From: Alphaproteobacteria bacterium
GTDB lineage: Bacteria > Pseudomonadota > Alphaproteobacteria > ATCC43930 > CGMCC-115725
Reading direction: 5' to 3'
Assembly: GCA_019241915.1 (NCBI GenBank)
Contig: JAFAWI010000637.1
Location: forward strand, 1-8,521
Length of the DNA stretch: 8,521 nt
Below the pieces are notes generated by a model that was not told the origin of the DNA, did not search any database, and saw only the letters and a list, made by a program, of their open reading frames with translations. Shown in pieces: positions 1 through 5,397 of this stretch; the stretch's first letter is position 1; the number at the start of each line of letters is the position of its first letter. Position numbers and translations under genes: made by a program.

Positions 1-422
1 TTGTTGGCGAGCATCAACGACACCAGCGCCGGCCGCGCATCGGCGGCGAGCAGCGCGTCGAGTGCCGGGAGATCGACGACGCCGTTGCGGTCGACCGCAA
101 TGCGCTCGGCCTCGGGCACGGCCTGCAGCACCGAGGAATGCTCGACCGCCGAAACCAGCACCCGGGGCCGGCCGCAGCCGAGCAGCGCCAGGTGGTTCGC
201 CTCGGTGCCGCCGCTGGTGAAGACGACACCGTCGGCAGCGGCGCCGACCAGCCCCGCGACCGTGGCGCGGGCGACCTCGACGCGGCGCCGCGCCTCACGC
301 CCCCAGCGGTGGATGGACGACGGGTTGCCGCCCAGCATCGCCGCCTCGGCCATCGCCGACGCAGCTTGCGGGCGCAACGGCGCGGTCGCGTTCCAGTCGA
401 GGTAGGTGGTGCTGTGGGTCAC
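1..422 (-). CDS. Cysteine desulfurase, NifS/IscS type (N-terminal part, cut by window edge)
   Basis: This is a PLP-dependent class V aminotransferase that takes sulfur from L-cysteine, giving alanine and an enzyme persulfide for Fe-S cluster assembly in the cytosol. About 140 codons are visible. The start is typical of the family (TYLDWNATAPLRP). It is followed by GGNPSSIHRWGREAR, the PLP-phosphate region TSGGTEANHLALLG, the cofactor-stacking histidine in SAVEHSSVLQ, and MLANN, where IscS proteins have LANNETG. These motifs fit group I (NifS/IscS) better than group II SufS. The PLP lysine and the active-site cysteine loop lie beyond the edge. I chose GTG at 422 because it sits 7 codons before YLDWN and no in-frame start exists upstream before a stop. 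The gene is third in a minus-strand run after cysE and the IscR-type regulator, and sufBCD would be the usual continuation. Family is certain; the exact symbol (iscS, nifS or sufS2) is not. Confidence 0.93.
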   Translation of the reverse strand, partial: MTHSTTYLDWNATAPLRPQAASAMAEAAMLGGNPSSIHRWGREARRRVEVARATVAGLVGAAADGVVFTSGGTEANHLALLGCGRPRVLVSAVEHSSVLQAVPEAERIAVDRNGVVDLPALDALLAADARPALVSLMLAN

Positions 423-459
423 AGTTTCACGGTTTCTGTGGAAATTATCACAGTTTCAC
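419..459 (-). promoter_or_regulatory. Candidate Rrf2/IscR operator with internal promoter before the cysteine desulfurase
   Basis: The 12-mer TCACAGTTTCAC occurs twice on the plus strand, at 419-430 and 448-459, exactly 29 bp apart. Between the copies, CTGTG at 436-440 is inverted relative to CACAG at 449-453, so the half-sites alternate CACAG (420-424), CTGTG (436-440), CACAG (449-453). On the minus strand a GATAAT hexamer (449 to 444) could be a -10 box for the desulfurase, though no good -35 box is visible. The array fills most of the gap between the regulator stop (475) and the desulfurase start (422), and the proximal repeat overlaps that start codon. The A/T-rich composition contrasts with the surrounding coding DNA. 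Binding by the adjacent IscR-type protein is inferred from position; the motif is not one of the E. coli IscR consensus sites I know. Confidence 0.45.
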
Positions 460-474
460 AAACGCGCGCCACGA

Positions 475-933
475 TCATTGCGCCGCGGCGGCATTGCGAT
501 AGGCGACACCGCTGGTGCCGAGCACCCGCCGCTCGCACACGTCGGCAAGGCTCACCGAGCTCAGGTAGAGGTGGATCTGGTTGGTCAGTTCCTCCCACAA
601 ATCGTGCGTCAGGCAGCGGCTGCGGTCGCCGCGGCAGCCGAGCGCGGTGCCGGGTCGGCAGCGGGTGGCGCGGATCGGCTCGTCCACCGCGAGGATGATG
701 TCGGCGATGCGGGTCGCCTCGCGCTCGTGCGCCAGCAAGTACCCGCCGCCCGGGCCGCGCACACTTTTGACGAGGCCGCCGCGGCGCAGCTTGGCAAAAA
801 GCTGTTCGAGGTAGGACAGCGAAATCTCCTGCCGTGCGGCGATGTCGGACAGGCAGACTGGCCCCGCGGCGCTGTGCTGCGCCAGATCGACCATCGCCAT
901 CACCGCGTAGCGGCCCTTGGTGCTGAGCCTCAT
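475..933 (-). CDS. iscR: Rrf2 family transcriptional regulator, IscR-type Fe-S sensor
   Basis: A 152-aa DNA-binding regulator that in this family senses Fe-S status through a [2Fe-2S] cluster. The N-terminal winged helix is almost IscR-standard: MRLSTKGRYAVMAM, then ISLSYLEQLFAKLRRGGLV (recognition helix region, about 37-55) and SVRGPGGGYLL (wing, 57-67). The cluster ligands are present as C92, C100, C107 and H110 (CLTH). E. coli IscR has C92, C98, C104 and H107, so the two inter-cysteine loops are each longer here, by two and one residues. The C-terminus is short (152 versus about 162 aa). The ATG at 933 overlaps the cysE stop in an ATGA arrangement, indicating translational coupling. Placement before a cysteine desulfurase supports control of Fe-S assembly and possibly autoregulation. 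Full ligand conservation argues against the nitrite-sensing NsrR and the CymR-like branches. Confidence 0.92.
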   Translation of the reverse strand: MRLSTKGRYAVMAMVDLAQHSAAGPVCLSDIAARQEISLSYLEQLFAKLRRGGLVKSVRGPGGGYLLAHEREATRIADIILAVDEPIRATRCRPGTALGCRGDRSRCLTHDLWEELTNQIHLYLSSVSLADVCERRVLGTSGVAYRNAAAAQ

Positions 934-1691
934 GCCCGCGATCCCGCCATGGCGCGCTCGCCCTCGGCCTCGTCGGCAATGGCCGCCGGCGCATCGGGCG
1001 CGGCCGCGGCCCTTTCGTTTTCCAGTTGGTTGACGCGGGCGCGCAGGCTGGCGACCTCGTCGAGCAGCCCCGACAAGGCGCGCGCGATCGGGTCCGGAAT
1101 ATCCTCGCCGCTGACGCCGTAAGGGGTGAAGGCCGGCTGCTCCTCGCCCGGCTGGCGCCGGGTGATCTGGCGCGCCGGATTGCCGACCATGACCGCGCCC
1201 GGCGGCACCTCCTTGAGCACGATCGTCGCGGCGCCAATCGTCGCGCCGTCGCCGACCTTGAACGGCCCCAGCACCTGCGCGTTCGAGCTGATGATGACAT
1301 TGTTGCCGATCGTCGGATGGCGCTTATGCCCGGCCTGGTCGGCCGAGGGGCGCGTGCCGCCGAGCGTGACGCCCTGATAGATCGTGCAGTCGTCGCCGAT
1401 CTCGGCGGTCTCGCCGATCACGACGCCGATGCCGTGGTCGATGAACAACCGCTTGCCGATTTTTGCGCCGGGGTGGATGTCGATCGCGGTCAGCACGCGG
1501 CCGGCGTGCGCGACAAACCGGCCGAGGAAGTAGCAGCGATGGGTCCACAGCCAATGGGCCATGTGATGGAACAGCAAGACCTGGAAGCCGGGGTAGCAAA
1601 ACACCACCTCTAGCGACGAGCGGGCGGCCGGGTCGCGCGCCCGCGTGGCATCGATCTCGTCGCGCAGGTTCTTGAATAGCATGGCATTCAC
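930..1691 (-). CDS. cysE: Serine O-acetyltransferase
   Basis: Transfers acetyl from acetyl-CoA to L-serine, giving O-acetylserine, the first step of cysteine synthesis. The 253-aa protein has the short N-terminal helical region seen in many non-enteric CysE proteins (FCYPGFQVLLFHHMAHWLW at about 31-49). A left-handed beta-helix of hexapeptide repeats follows. By alignment from memory to E. coli D143, H158 and H193, the active-site residues are D71 (in DIHPGAKIG), H86 (in FIDHGIGVVIGE) and H125 (in KRHPTIG). The repeats end near VMVGNPARQI (167-176). A tail of about 75 residues follows, with a likely coiled-coil helix (LLDEVASLRARVNQLENE, 209-226) and an Ala-rich end. The start could be ATG 1691 or ATG 1682; neither has a strong ribosome site. 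It heads the operon, so cysteine supply is coupled to the downstream desulfurase that consumes cysteine. Confidence 0.95.
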   Translation of the reverse strand: MNAMLFKNLRDEIDATRARDPAARSSLEVVFCYPGFQVLLFHHMAHWLWTHRCYFLGRFVAHAGRVLTAIDIHPGAKIGKRLFIDHGIGVVIGETAEIGDDCTIYQGVTLGGTRPSADQAGHKRHPTIGNNVIISSNAQVLGPFKVGDGATIGAATIVLKEVPPGAVMVGNPARQITRRQPGEEQPAFTPYGVSGEDIPDPIARALSGLLDEVASLRARVNQLENERAAAAPDAPAAIADEAEGERAMAGSRA

Positions 1692-1769
1692 TGTGCTATC
1701 GTGCCGCCGCGAGGAGCGCCGCCCAGCAACGAACCCGTGCCGTCCGGCCCGACGCGGTCCAGAACACGA

Positions 1770-1797
1770 GATATAATTGCCCGACTCACGCGATCAA
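1770..1797 (-). promoter_or_regulatory. Possible sigma-70 promoter for cysE–iscR–desulfurase
   Basis: Read on the minus strand, TTGATC (1797 to 1792) and TATATC (1775 to 1770) are separated by 16 bp and lie about 80 bp upstream of the cysE start. This is the most A/T-rich part of the cysE/hydrolase divergent gap. A plus-strand TATAAT also falls at 1772-1777 but has no matching -35 box, so the minus reading is preferred. The assignment rests on sequence match alone. Confidence 0.35.
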
Positions 1798-1873
1798 GTA
1801 TGTGGCGGAAAGTTGCCATTTCGGTGCGGCCGTAGGTTGATTGTTAAATCCGACTCAGCTTGTCGGAATTGCC

Positions 1874-2557
1874 ATGCCTGACGTCATCCTGAACGGCCCG
1901 GAAGGGCGTATCGAGGGCCGTTACCATCACGTCCGCGCGGGGCCGGCGCCGATGGCGCTGGTGCTGCACCCGCACCCGCTGCATGGCGGGAACATGAACA
2001 ACAAGGTCGTCTACACGCTTTACCAGAGCTTTGTGAAACGCGGCTTCTCGACCTTGCGGATCAACTTCCGCGGGGTCGGGCGCAGCCAGGGCAGCTTTGA
2101 CCGCGGCGAAGGCGAATTGGCCGATGCGGCGGCGGCGCTCGATTGGCTGCAGACCTACAACCCCAACGCCGGGTCGTGTTGGGTTGCCGGCTATTCGTTC
2201 GGCGCCTGGATCGGCATGCAGCTGTTGATGCGGCGGCCCGAGATCGAGGCTTTCATTTCGGTCTCGCCGCCGGCCAGCCAGTACGACTTCACGTTTCTCG
2301 CGCCGTGCCCGTCATCGGGTCTGGTGCTGCAGGGCGACCAGGACTCGCTGGTGCCGATCGAGTCGGTGCAAAAGCTGGTGCACAAACTGGCGCATCAGCG
2401 CGACATCAAGATCGATTTCCGCAAGGTGCCGGGCGCCGACCATTTCTTCGCCGACCAGCTCGACCTGATCGCCTCGCATGTCGATGCCTATATCGGCGAT
2501 CACTTGCGCGCGCCCGGCCAGGCAGCGCCGGCCAGCACCGGGCGCGGGCGCTCGTAA
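1874..2557 (+). CDS. Alpha/beta hydrolase (COG2945-like)
   Basis: A 227-aa alpha/beta-fold hydrolase of unknown substrate, probably cytosolic since no signal peptide is seen. Visible elements in order: LHPHPLHGG (31-39, oxyanion-hole strand), NFRGVGRSQG (64-73), the nucleophile elbow GYSFGAW with S108, the acid in GDQDSLVP (D157, after strand beta 7), and the catalytic histidine in ADHFF (H190). Spacing and order give a complete Ser-Asp-His triad. I chose ATG 1874, since the protein then begins MPDVILNGPEGRIEGRYHH as related proteins do and GGAA lies just upstream. An upstream in-frame TTG (1841) would add 11 residues but lacks support. It diverges from cysE; I recall hydrolases of this kind beside suf-related genes in alphaproteobacteria, but nothing in the sequence shows a role in Fe-S metabolism. 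Confidence 0.9.
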   Translation: MPDVILNGPEGRIEGRYHHVRAGPAPMALVLHPHPLHGGNMNNKVVYTLYQSFVKRGFSTLRINFRGVGRSQGSFDRGEGELADAAAALDWLQTYNPNAGSCWVAGYSFGAWIGMQLLMRRPEIEAFISVSPPASQYDFTFLAPCPSSGLVLQGDQDSLVPIESVQKLVHKLAHQRDIKIDFRKVPGADHFFADQLDLIASHVDAYIGDHLRAPGQAAPASTGRGRS

Positions 2558-2567
2558 CGCCGCGGGC

Positions 2568-3188
2568 CTAGGACTTGGCGCGCGCGGCGCGCCAAGCGGC
2601 CCAGGCCAGCCCGGCGATGCCGAGCACGGTCAGGCCGCCGAACACCAGGACAAAGGTATTGGCGGTTCCGATCATGCGGTCGCCGAGATCGCCGGCCGCG
2701 TCGCCGACAAACAGCAGCATCGGCGCCCAGACCAGCGCCGAGGCGATATTGGCGAACCAGAACCAGCCGCGCGGCATCTGCATGATGCCGGCGGCCAGCG
2801 GGATGACAGCGCGGATCGGGCCGAAAAAACGGCCGATCGCGACGCTCTTGCCGCCGTGGCGCTCGAAAAAGCGGATGCCGGCCGGCAGCATCTCGGGATT
2901 GCGCGAGAACGGCCACAACCGGGCAAGACCGCCGCCATAGCGCCGCCCGATCCAGTACGACACGCTGTCGCCGAGCGTCGCGCCGGCGACCGCGCCGGCC
3001 AGCACCGGCGCGTAGGGCAGCGTCCCGTTCGACATCAGCGTGCCGGCGGCGATCAGCAGCGTCGTGCCGGGAAACAACAGGCTGAGGAAGGCGAACGACT
3101 CGCCGAACGCGGTGATGAACATGATCGCCGCCGCCCACTGCGCGTGGTCGGCGATAAAGGCGAGGGTCGGCTGAACGATCTCGTCCAT
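2568..3188 (-). CDS. DedA family (VTT/SNARE-associated domain) membrane protein
   Basis: A 206-aa inner-membrane protein of the DedA/VTT superfamily, members of which act in envelope homeostasis and as lipid flippases or transporters. Hydrophobic segments lie near residues 19-50 (re-entrant plus helix), 58-80, 124-137, 142-165 and 177-200. The signature GRFFGPIRAVIPLAAGIMQM (119-138) holds R120 and R126, six apart like the two essential arginines of E. coli YqjA. The membrane glutamate is present (E30, in GESFAF). The acidic residue twelve positions later in YqjA (D51, in PGD) is Thr here (T42, in FPGTTLL). Start ATG 3188 has only a weak ribosome site. Its stop lies 10 bp from that of the convergent hydrolase. 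Family assignment is firm; the lipid or ion handled is unknown. Confidence 0.92.
   Translation of the reverse strand: MDEIVQPTLAFIADHAQWAAAIMFITAFGESFAFLSLLFPGTTLLIAAGTLMSNGTLPYAPVLAGAVAGATLGDSVSYWIGRRYGGGLARLWPFSRNPEMLPAGIRFFERHGGKSVAIGRFFGPIRAVIPLAAGIMQMPRGWFWFANIASALVWAPMLLFVGDAAGDLGDRMIGTANTFVLVFGGLTVLGIAGLAWAAWRAARAKS
2574..2596. terminator. Perfect 10-bp inverted repeat at convergent gene ends
   Basis: CTTGGCGCGC (2574-2583) and GCGCGCCAAG (2587-2596) pair perfectly around a 3-nt GCG loop. The hairpin starts 17 nt after the hydrolase stop and lies within the last codons of the dedA gene, so it could slow or end transcription from the hydrolase side. No T-tract follows on either strand, so a canonical intrinsic terminator is not shown. 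The Ala/Arg-rich reading frame could also produce the symmetry by chance. Confidence 0.35.
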
Positions 3189-3247
3189 CGCGCGCCTATA
3201 GGCTGAGCGCTCGCCAGGCGCAAGGCCGCGGCCCTAATATGCCGCCG

Positions 3248-3255
3248 AAGGAGGT
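3248..3255 (+). promoter_or_regulatory. Strong ribosome binding site for the hydratase gene
   Basis: AAGGAGGT is a full anti-Shine-Dalgarno match placed 4 nt before ATG 3260. It decides the start against the in-frame ATG at 3239, which lies upstream of this site and has no ribosome site of its own. Confidence 0.8.
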
Positions 3256-3259
3256 GCCG

Positions 3260-4042
3260 ATGCCGTCCCTCGATCCACGACAAAAGGCCGAGCGGATCGC
3301 CGCGCTATTCCGCGCCCGCCAGCCGATCGACATACTGCCCGACGAGCTGATCCCGGCCGATCTCGACGAAGCCTACCGGGTGCGCGCCGCGTACGAGGCG
3401 CTCGAAACGCCGCGGCGCGGGGCGGTCGCCGGCTACAAGATCGGGCTGACGACGCCGATCATGCAGCAGCTCTGCGGGGTCGACGAGCCGTGCTACGGCG
3501 CGATGTTCGCCGGCGAAATCCGCGAGAGCCCCGCCGAGGTGCGGGTCGCCGATTTTTGCCGGGTCGGGATCGAGACCGAGATCGCGATGCGCCTCGGCGC
3601 CGACCTGCCGGACGGTGGCGGGCGGGCACAGGTCGAGGCAGCGGTCGAGAGCTGCATGGCGGCGATCGAGGTGCTGGAGGATTTGCGGCACGACTACAAG
3701 CGGCTGACCGCGCGGGCCATGGTCGCCGGCAATGTGTGGAACGCAGGCTGCGTGCTCGGCGTGCCGGTCAACGATTGGCGGCGGCTAGACCTCGCGGCGG
3801 TGACGGCGCGGCTGACGATCAACGGCCGCGAAATCGGCGTCGGCAAGGGCGGCGACGTGATGGGCAACCCGCTCAACGCGCTCTCCTGGCTCGCCGCCAA
3901 GCTTGCCGCCGACGGCCGGCCGCTGCGCCGCGGCATGGTGGTGATGACGGGCAGCATGGTGCCGATCCAGTTCCCACAGCCCGGCGACCGCGCGGTTGTC
4001 GAGGTCGACGGGCTGGGACGGGCGGAATTCGTCGGCGGCTGA
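3260..4042 (+). CDS. 2-keto-4-pentenoate hydratase / fumarylacetoacetate hydrolase-family protein
   Basis: A 260-aa enzyme of the MhpD-like hydratase/decarboxylase group in the FAH superfamily, metal-dependent and cytosolic. In catabolic members the reaction adds water to 2-hydroxypenta-2,4-dienoate, giving 4-hydroxy-2-oxopentanoate. Landmarks: GYKIGLT (58-64, with the substrate-side lysine K60), the metal-binding pair in VGIETEIAM (E105, E107), IEVLED (E137), GNVWNAGCVLG (157-167), and KGGDVMGNPLNALSWLA (196-212). Length matches MhpD (269 aa). No meta-cleavage dioxygenase, aldolase or dehydrogenase gene is next to it, so it is an orphan here and the substrate may not be aromatic-derived; 4-oxalocrotonate decarboxylase and other keto-acid activities are alternatives. 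It is divergent from dedA across 71 bp and lies 175 bp upstream of pyrD on the same strand. Confidence 0.88.
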   Translation: MPSLDPRQKAERIAALFRARQPIDILPDELIPADLDEAYRVRAAYEALETPRRGAVAGYKIGLTTPIMQQLCGVDEPCYGAMFAGEIRESPAEVRVADFCRVGIETEIAMRLGADLPDGGGRAQVEAAVESCMAAIEVLEDLRHDYKRLTARAMVAGNVWNAGCVLGVPVNDWRRLDLAAVTARLTINGREIGVGKGGDVMGNPLNALSWLAAKLAADGRPLRRGMVVMTGSMVPIQFPQPGDRAVVEVDGLGRAEFVGG

Positions 4043-4051
4043 TGCGACTGG

Positions 4052-4212
4052 TTATTGCACCGGATTTCGCTGCTCCCTCTCCGCCCTTGGGGGCGGAGGG
4101 GGTTGGGGTGGGGTGGGGGAACCGGCAGCACCTGCCCACCTCACCCTCCGACGCCTGCGGCGCGGCCCCCCCCTCTCCCCCCAAATGGGCTTTGAGGGAC
4201 TTGTTGCACCGG
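4052..4212. repeat. GC-rich palindromic intergenic element with near-identical 12-bp flanks
   Basis: A non-coding block between the hydratase and pyrD, bounded by TTATTGCACCGG (4052-4063) and TTGTTGCACCGG (4201-4212), 11 of 12 identical. Inside, one hairpin pairs 4079-4086 with 4091-4098 (8 bp, 4-nt loop, extendable by 4 pairs including one G·T). A second pairs 4106-4117 with 4135-4146 (11 of 12), closing a 17-nt loop. C-tracts of 8 (4166-4173) and 6 (4177-4182) follow. The composition (runs of G, then runs of C) is unlike the flanking genes and resembles REP- or MITE-type dispersed elements. No coding sequence is supported. Whether it is repeated elsewhere in the genome cannot be seen here. 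Confidence 0.5.
4098..4119 (+). promoter_or_regulatory. Predicted G-quadruplex motif upstream of pyrD
   Basis: Four G-runs are arranged as G5-TT-G4-T-G4-T-G5, with loops of 2, 1 and 1 nt. This is a textbook parallel quadruplex pattern on the non-template strand, 98 bp before the pyrD start. If transcription enters from the hydratase side, the mRNA would carry the motif. Formation and any effect on pyrD are inference. It competes with the hairpin pairing of 4106-4117 with 4135-4146. Confidence 0.5.
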
Positions 4213-4217
4213 CGCGC

Positions 4218-5354
4218 GTGCCTGATCTCTATCCGCTGATCCGGCCGCTGCTGCGCGCGCTGCCGGCGGAGGCGGCGCACCGGCTGACGGTCAATGCGCT
4301 GGCGGCCGGGCTGGGCAGCGTCGCGGCGCCGCGGCCCGAGCCGGACCCGCCGAGCCTTGGCCAGACGCTGTGGGGCCGGCATTTCCCCAACCCGGTCGGG
4401 GTCGCCGCCGGGTTCGACAAGGACGCGGAGGTGCCCGACGCGTTGCTGCGCCTCGGCTGCGGCTTTGCCGAGACCGGCACGGTGACGCCGCGGCCGCAGA
4501 AGGGGAACGCGAAGCCGCGCCTCTTTCGGCTCTATCAGGACGACGCCGTCATCAACCGCCTGGGGTTCAACAGCCGCGGGCTGGAAACGACGCTGGCGCG
4601 GCTGCGGGCGCGGCCCCGCGTCGGGATTGTCGGCGTCAACCTCGGCAAAAACCGCGACAGCACCGACGCGGCGGCGGATTATGTCGATGGCGTGCGGCGG
4701 GCCGGCGCGCTCGCCGATTATTTTGTGATCAACGTGTCGTCGCCCAACACGTCGGGGCTGCGCGATCTGCAGCGGCGCGACATCCTCGCGGACCTGCTAC
4801 GCCGCCTCGTCGAGGCGCGCGATGAGGCGGCGGCGGGAACCCCTCTGTTGGTCAAGATCGCGCCCGACCTCGATCAAGCGGAGCGGGCCGATATCGCGGG
4901 GGTGGTCGTCGAACAGAACCGCGGCCCGAGCGGCATCGACGGGATCGTCGTCGCCAACACCACGGTCGCGCGGCCGGCGGGCTTGCGCAGCCGGTCGGCC
5001 GGCGAAGCGGGCGGACTGAGCGGCAAGCCGCTGTTTGCGCCGTCGACGGTGCTGCTTGGCGAAATCTACCGGCTGACCGGCGGCGCCGTGCCGCTGGTCG
5101 GCGTCGGCGGCATCGCCAGCGCCGAGGATGCCTACGCCAAAATCCGCGCCGGTGCCTCGCTGGTGCAGCTCTACACCGCTCTGGTGTTCCAGGGGCCGGG
5201 GCTCATCGGCCTGATCAGACGCGGACTGGCCGAGCTGCTGCGGCGCGACGGCTTCGCCACGATCGGCGCCGCGGTCGGCGCCGATCACCGCTGCGCGGCG
5301 CCCGAGCGCGCCGCGCAGCCGACCGCGGGTCGCCTGGAAGCGGCGCCGCCCTAG
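4218..5354 (+). CDS. pyrD: Dihydroorotate dehydrogenase (quinone), class 2
   Basis: Oxidises dihydroorotate to orotate in pyrimidine synthesis, with FMN and electron transfer to membrane quinones. From GTG 4218 the protein has 378 aa. The N-terminal amphipathic region (LYPLIRPLLRALPAEAAHRLT) is the class 2 quinone-tunnel and membrane-contact element. Further landmarks: GVAAGFDKDAE (61-71), GFAETGTVTPRPQKGN (82-97), INRLGFNS (112-119), NVSSPNTSGLR (172-182, with the class 2 catalytic serine S175), LVKIAPD with K213, VANTT (245-249) and GVGGIASAEDA (295-305). Family members usually end near the GADHR motif (354-358); here about 20 extra residues follow (CAAPERAAQP and on). GTG 4218 fits the usual start; ATG 4185 would add 11 residues encoded by the upstream palindromic element. 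No good ribosome site decides between them. Confidence 0.94.
   Translation: MPDLYPLIRPLLRALPAEAAHRLTVNALAAGLGSVAAPRPEPDPPSLGQTLWGRHFPNPVGVAAGFDKDAEVPDALLRLGCGFAETGTVTPRPQKGNAKPRLFRLYQDDAVINRLGFNSRGLETTLARLRARPRVGIVGVNLGKNRDSTDAAADYVDGVRRAGALADYFVINVSSPNTSGLRDLQRRDILADLLRRLVEARDEAAAGTPLLVKIAPDLDQAERADIAGVVVEQNRGPSGIDGIVVANTTVARPAGLRSRSAGEAGGLSGKPLFAPSTVLLGEIYRLTGGAVPLVGVGGIASAEDAYAKIRAGASLVQLYTALVFQGPGLIGLIRRGLAELLRRDGFATIGAAVGADHRCAAPERAAQPTAGRLEAAPP
5261..5319. terminator. Two successive perfect hairpins at the pyrD 3' end
   Basis: The first pairs GATCGGCGCCG (5261-5271) with its exact complement at 5276-5286 around CGGT. The second pairs GCTGCGCGGCGC (5290-5301) with its exact complement at 5308-5319 around six bases. 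They lie where the family's coding sequence normally ends and span the pyrD C-terminal tail. Neither is followed by a T-tract, so termination is only a possibility; they may be structure of the pyrD mRNA 3' end. Confidence 0.4.
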
Positions 5355-5397
5355 TGGCTGGCCCGTCCTAGTGGCTGGCCCGTCCTAGTGGCTGGCC
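5351..5397. repeat. 17-bp tandem repeat, 2.8 copies, spanning two convergent stop codons
   Basis: The unit CTAGTGGCTGGCCCGTC is repeated exactly at 5351-5367 and 5368-5384, followed by a 13-bp partial copy at 5385-5397. Each copy starts with CTAG, which reads TAG on both strands. The first copy holds the pyrD stop (5352-5354) and the last holds the stop of the minus-strand secreted-protein gene (5385-5387). On the minus strand each unit encodes Ala-Ser-His-stop, so the array looks like duplication of that gene's 3' end by replication slippage. Confidence 0.9.

Noticed and set aside
406..1122. Plus-strand open frames over the iscR and cysE region
   Set aside because: They are antisense to two clearly identified genes and their translations are low in complexity without motifs.
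1686..1705. CACTGTGCTATC near the cysE start as another copy of the operator half-site
   Set aside because: Only about a half-site matches and no second half lies at the spacing seen at 419-459, so chance is likely.
1772..1777. Plus-strand TATAAT as the hydrolase promoter
   Set aside because: No -35-like hexamer lies at 16-18 bp upstream, and the same A/T patch fits a minus-strand promoter better.
1841..1873. TTG start adding 11 residues to the alpha/beta hydrolase
   Set aside because: The ATG at 1874 gives the N-terminus expected for related proteins; the extra residues look like leader and the TTG has no ribosome site.
3996..4217. Extension of pyrD upstream into the hydratase gene
   Set aside because: It would overlap the hydratase end and translate the palindromic element; class 2 PyrD proteins start about where GTG 4218 places it.
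5351..5397. Short CRISPR-like array
   Set aside because: The copies are directly adjacent with no spacers and only 17 bp long, so this is a simple tandem duplication.
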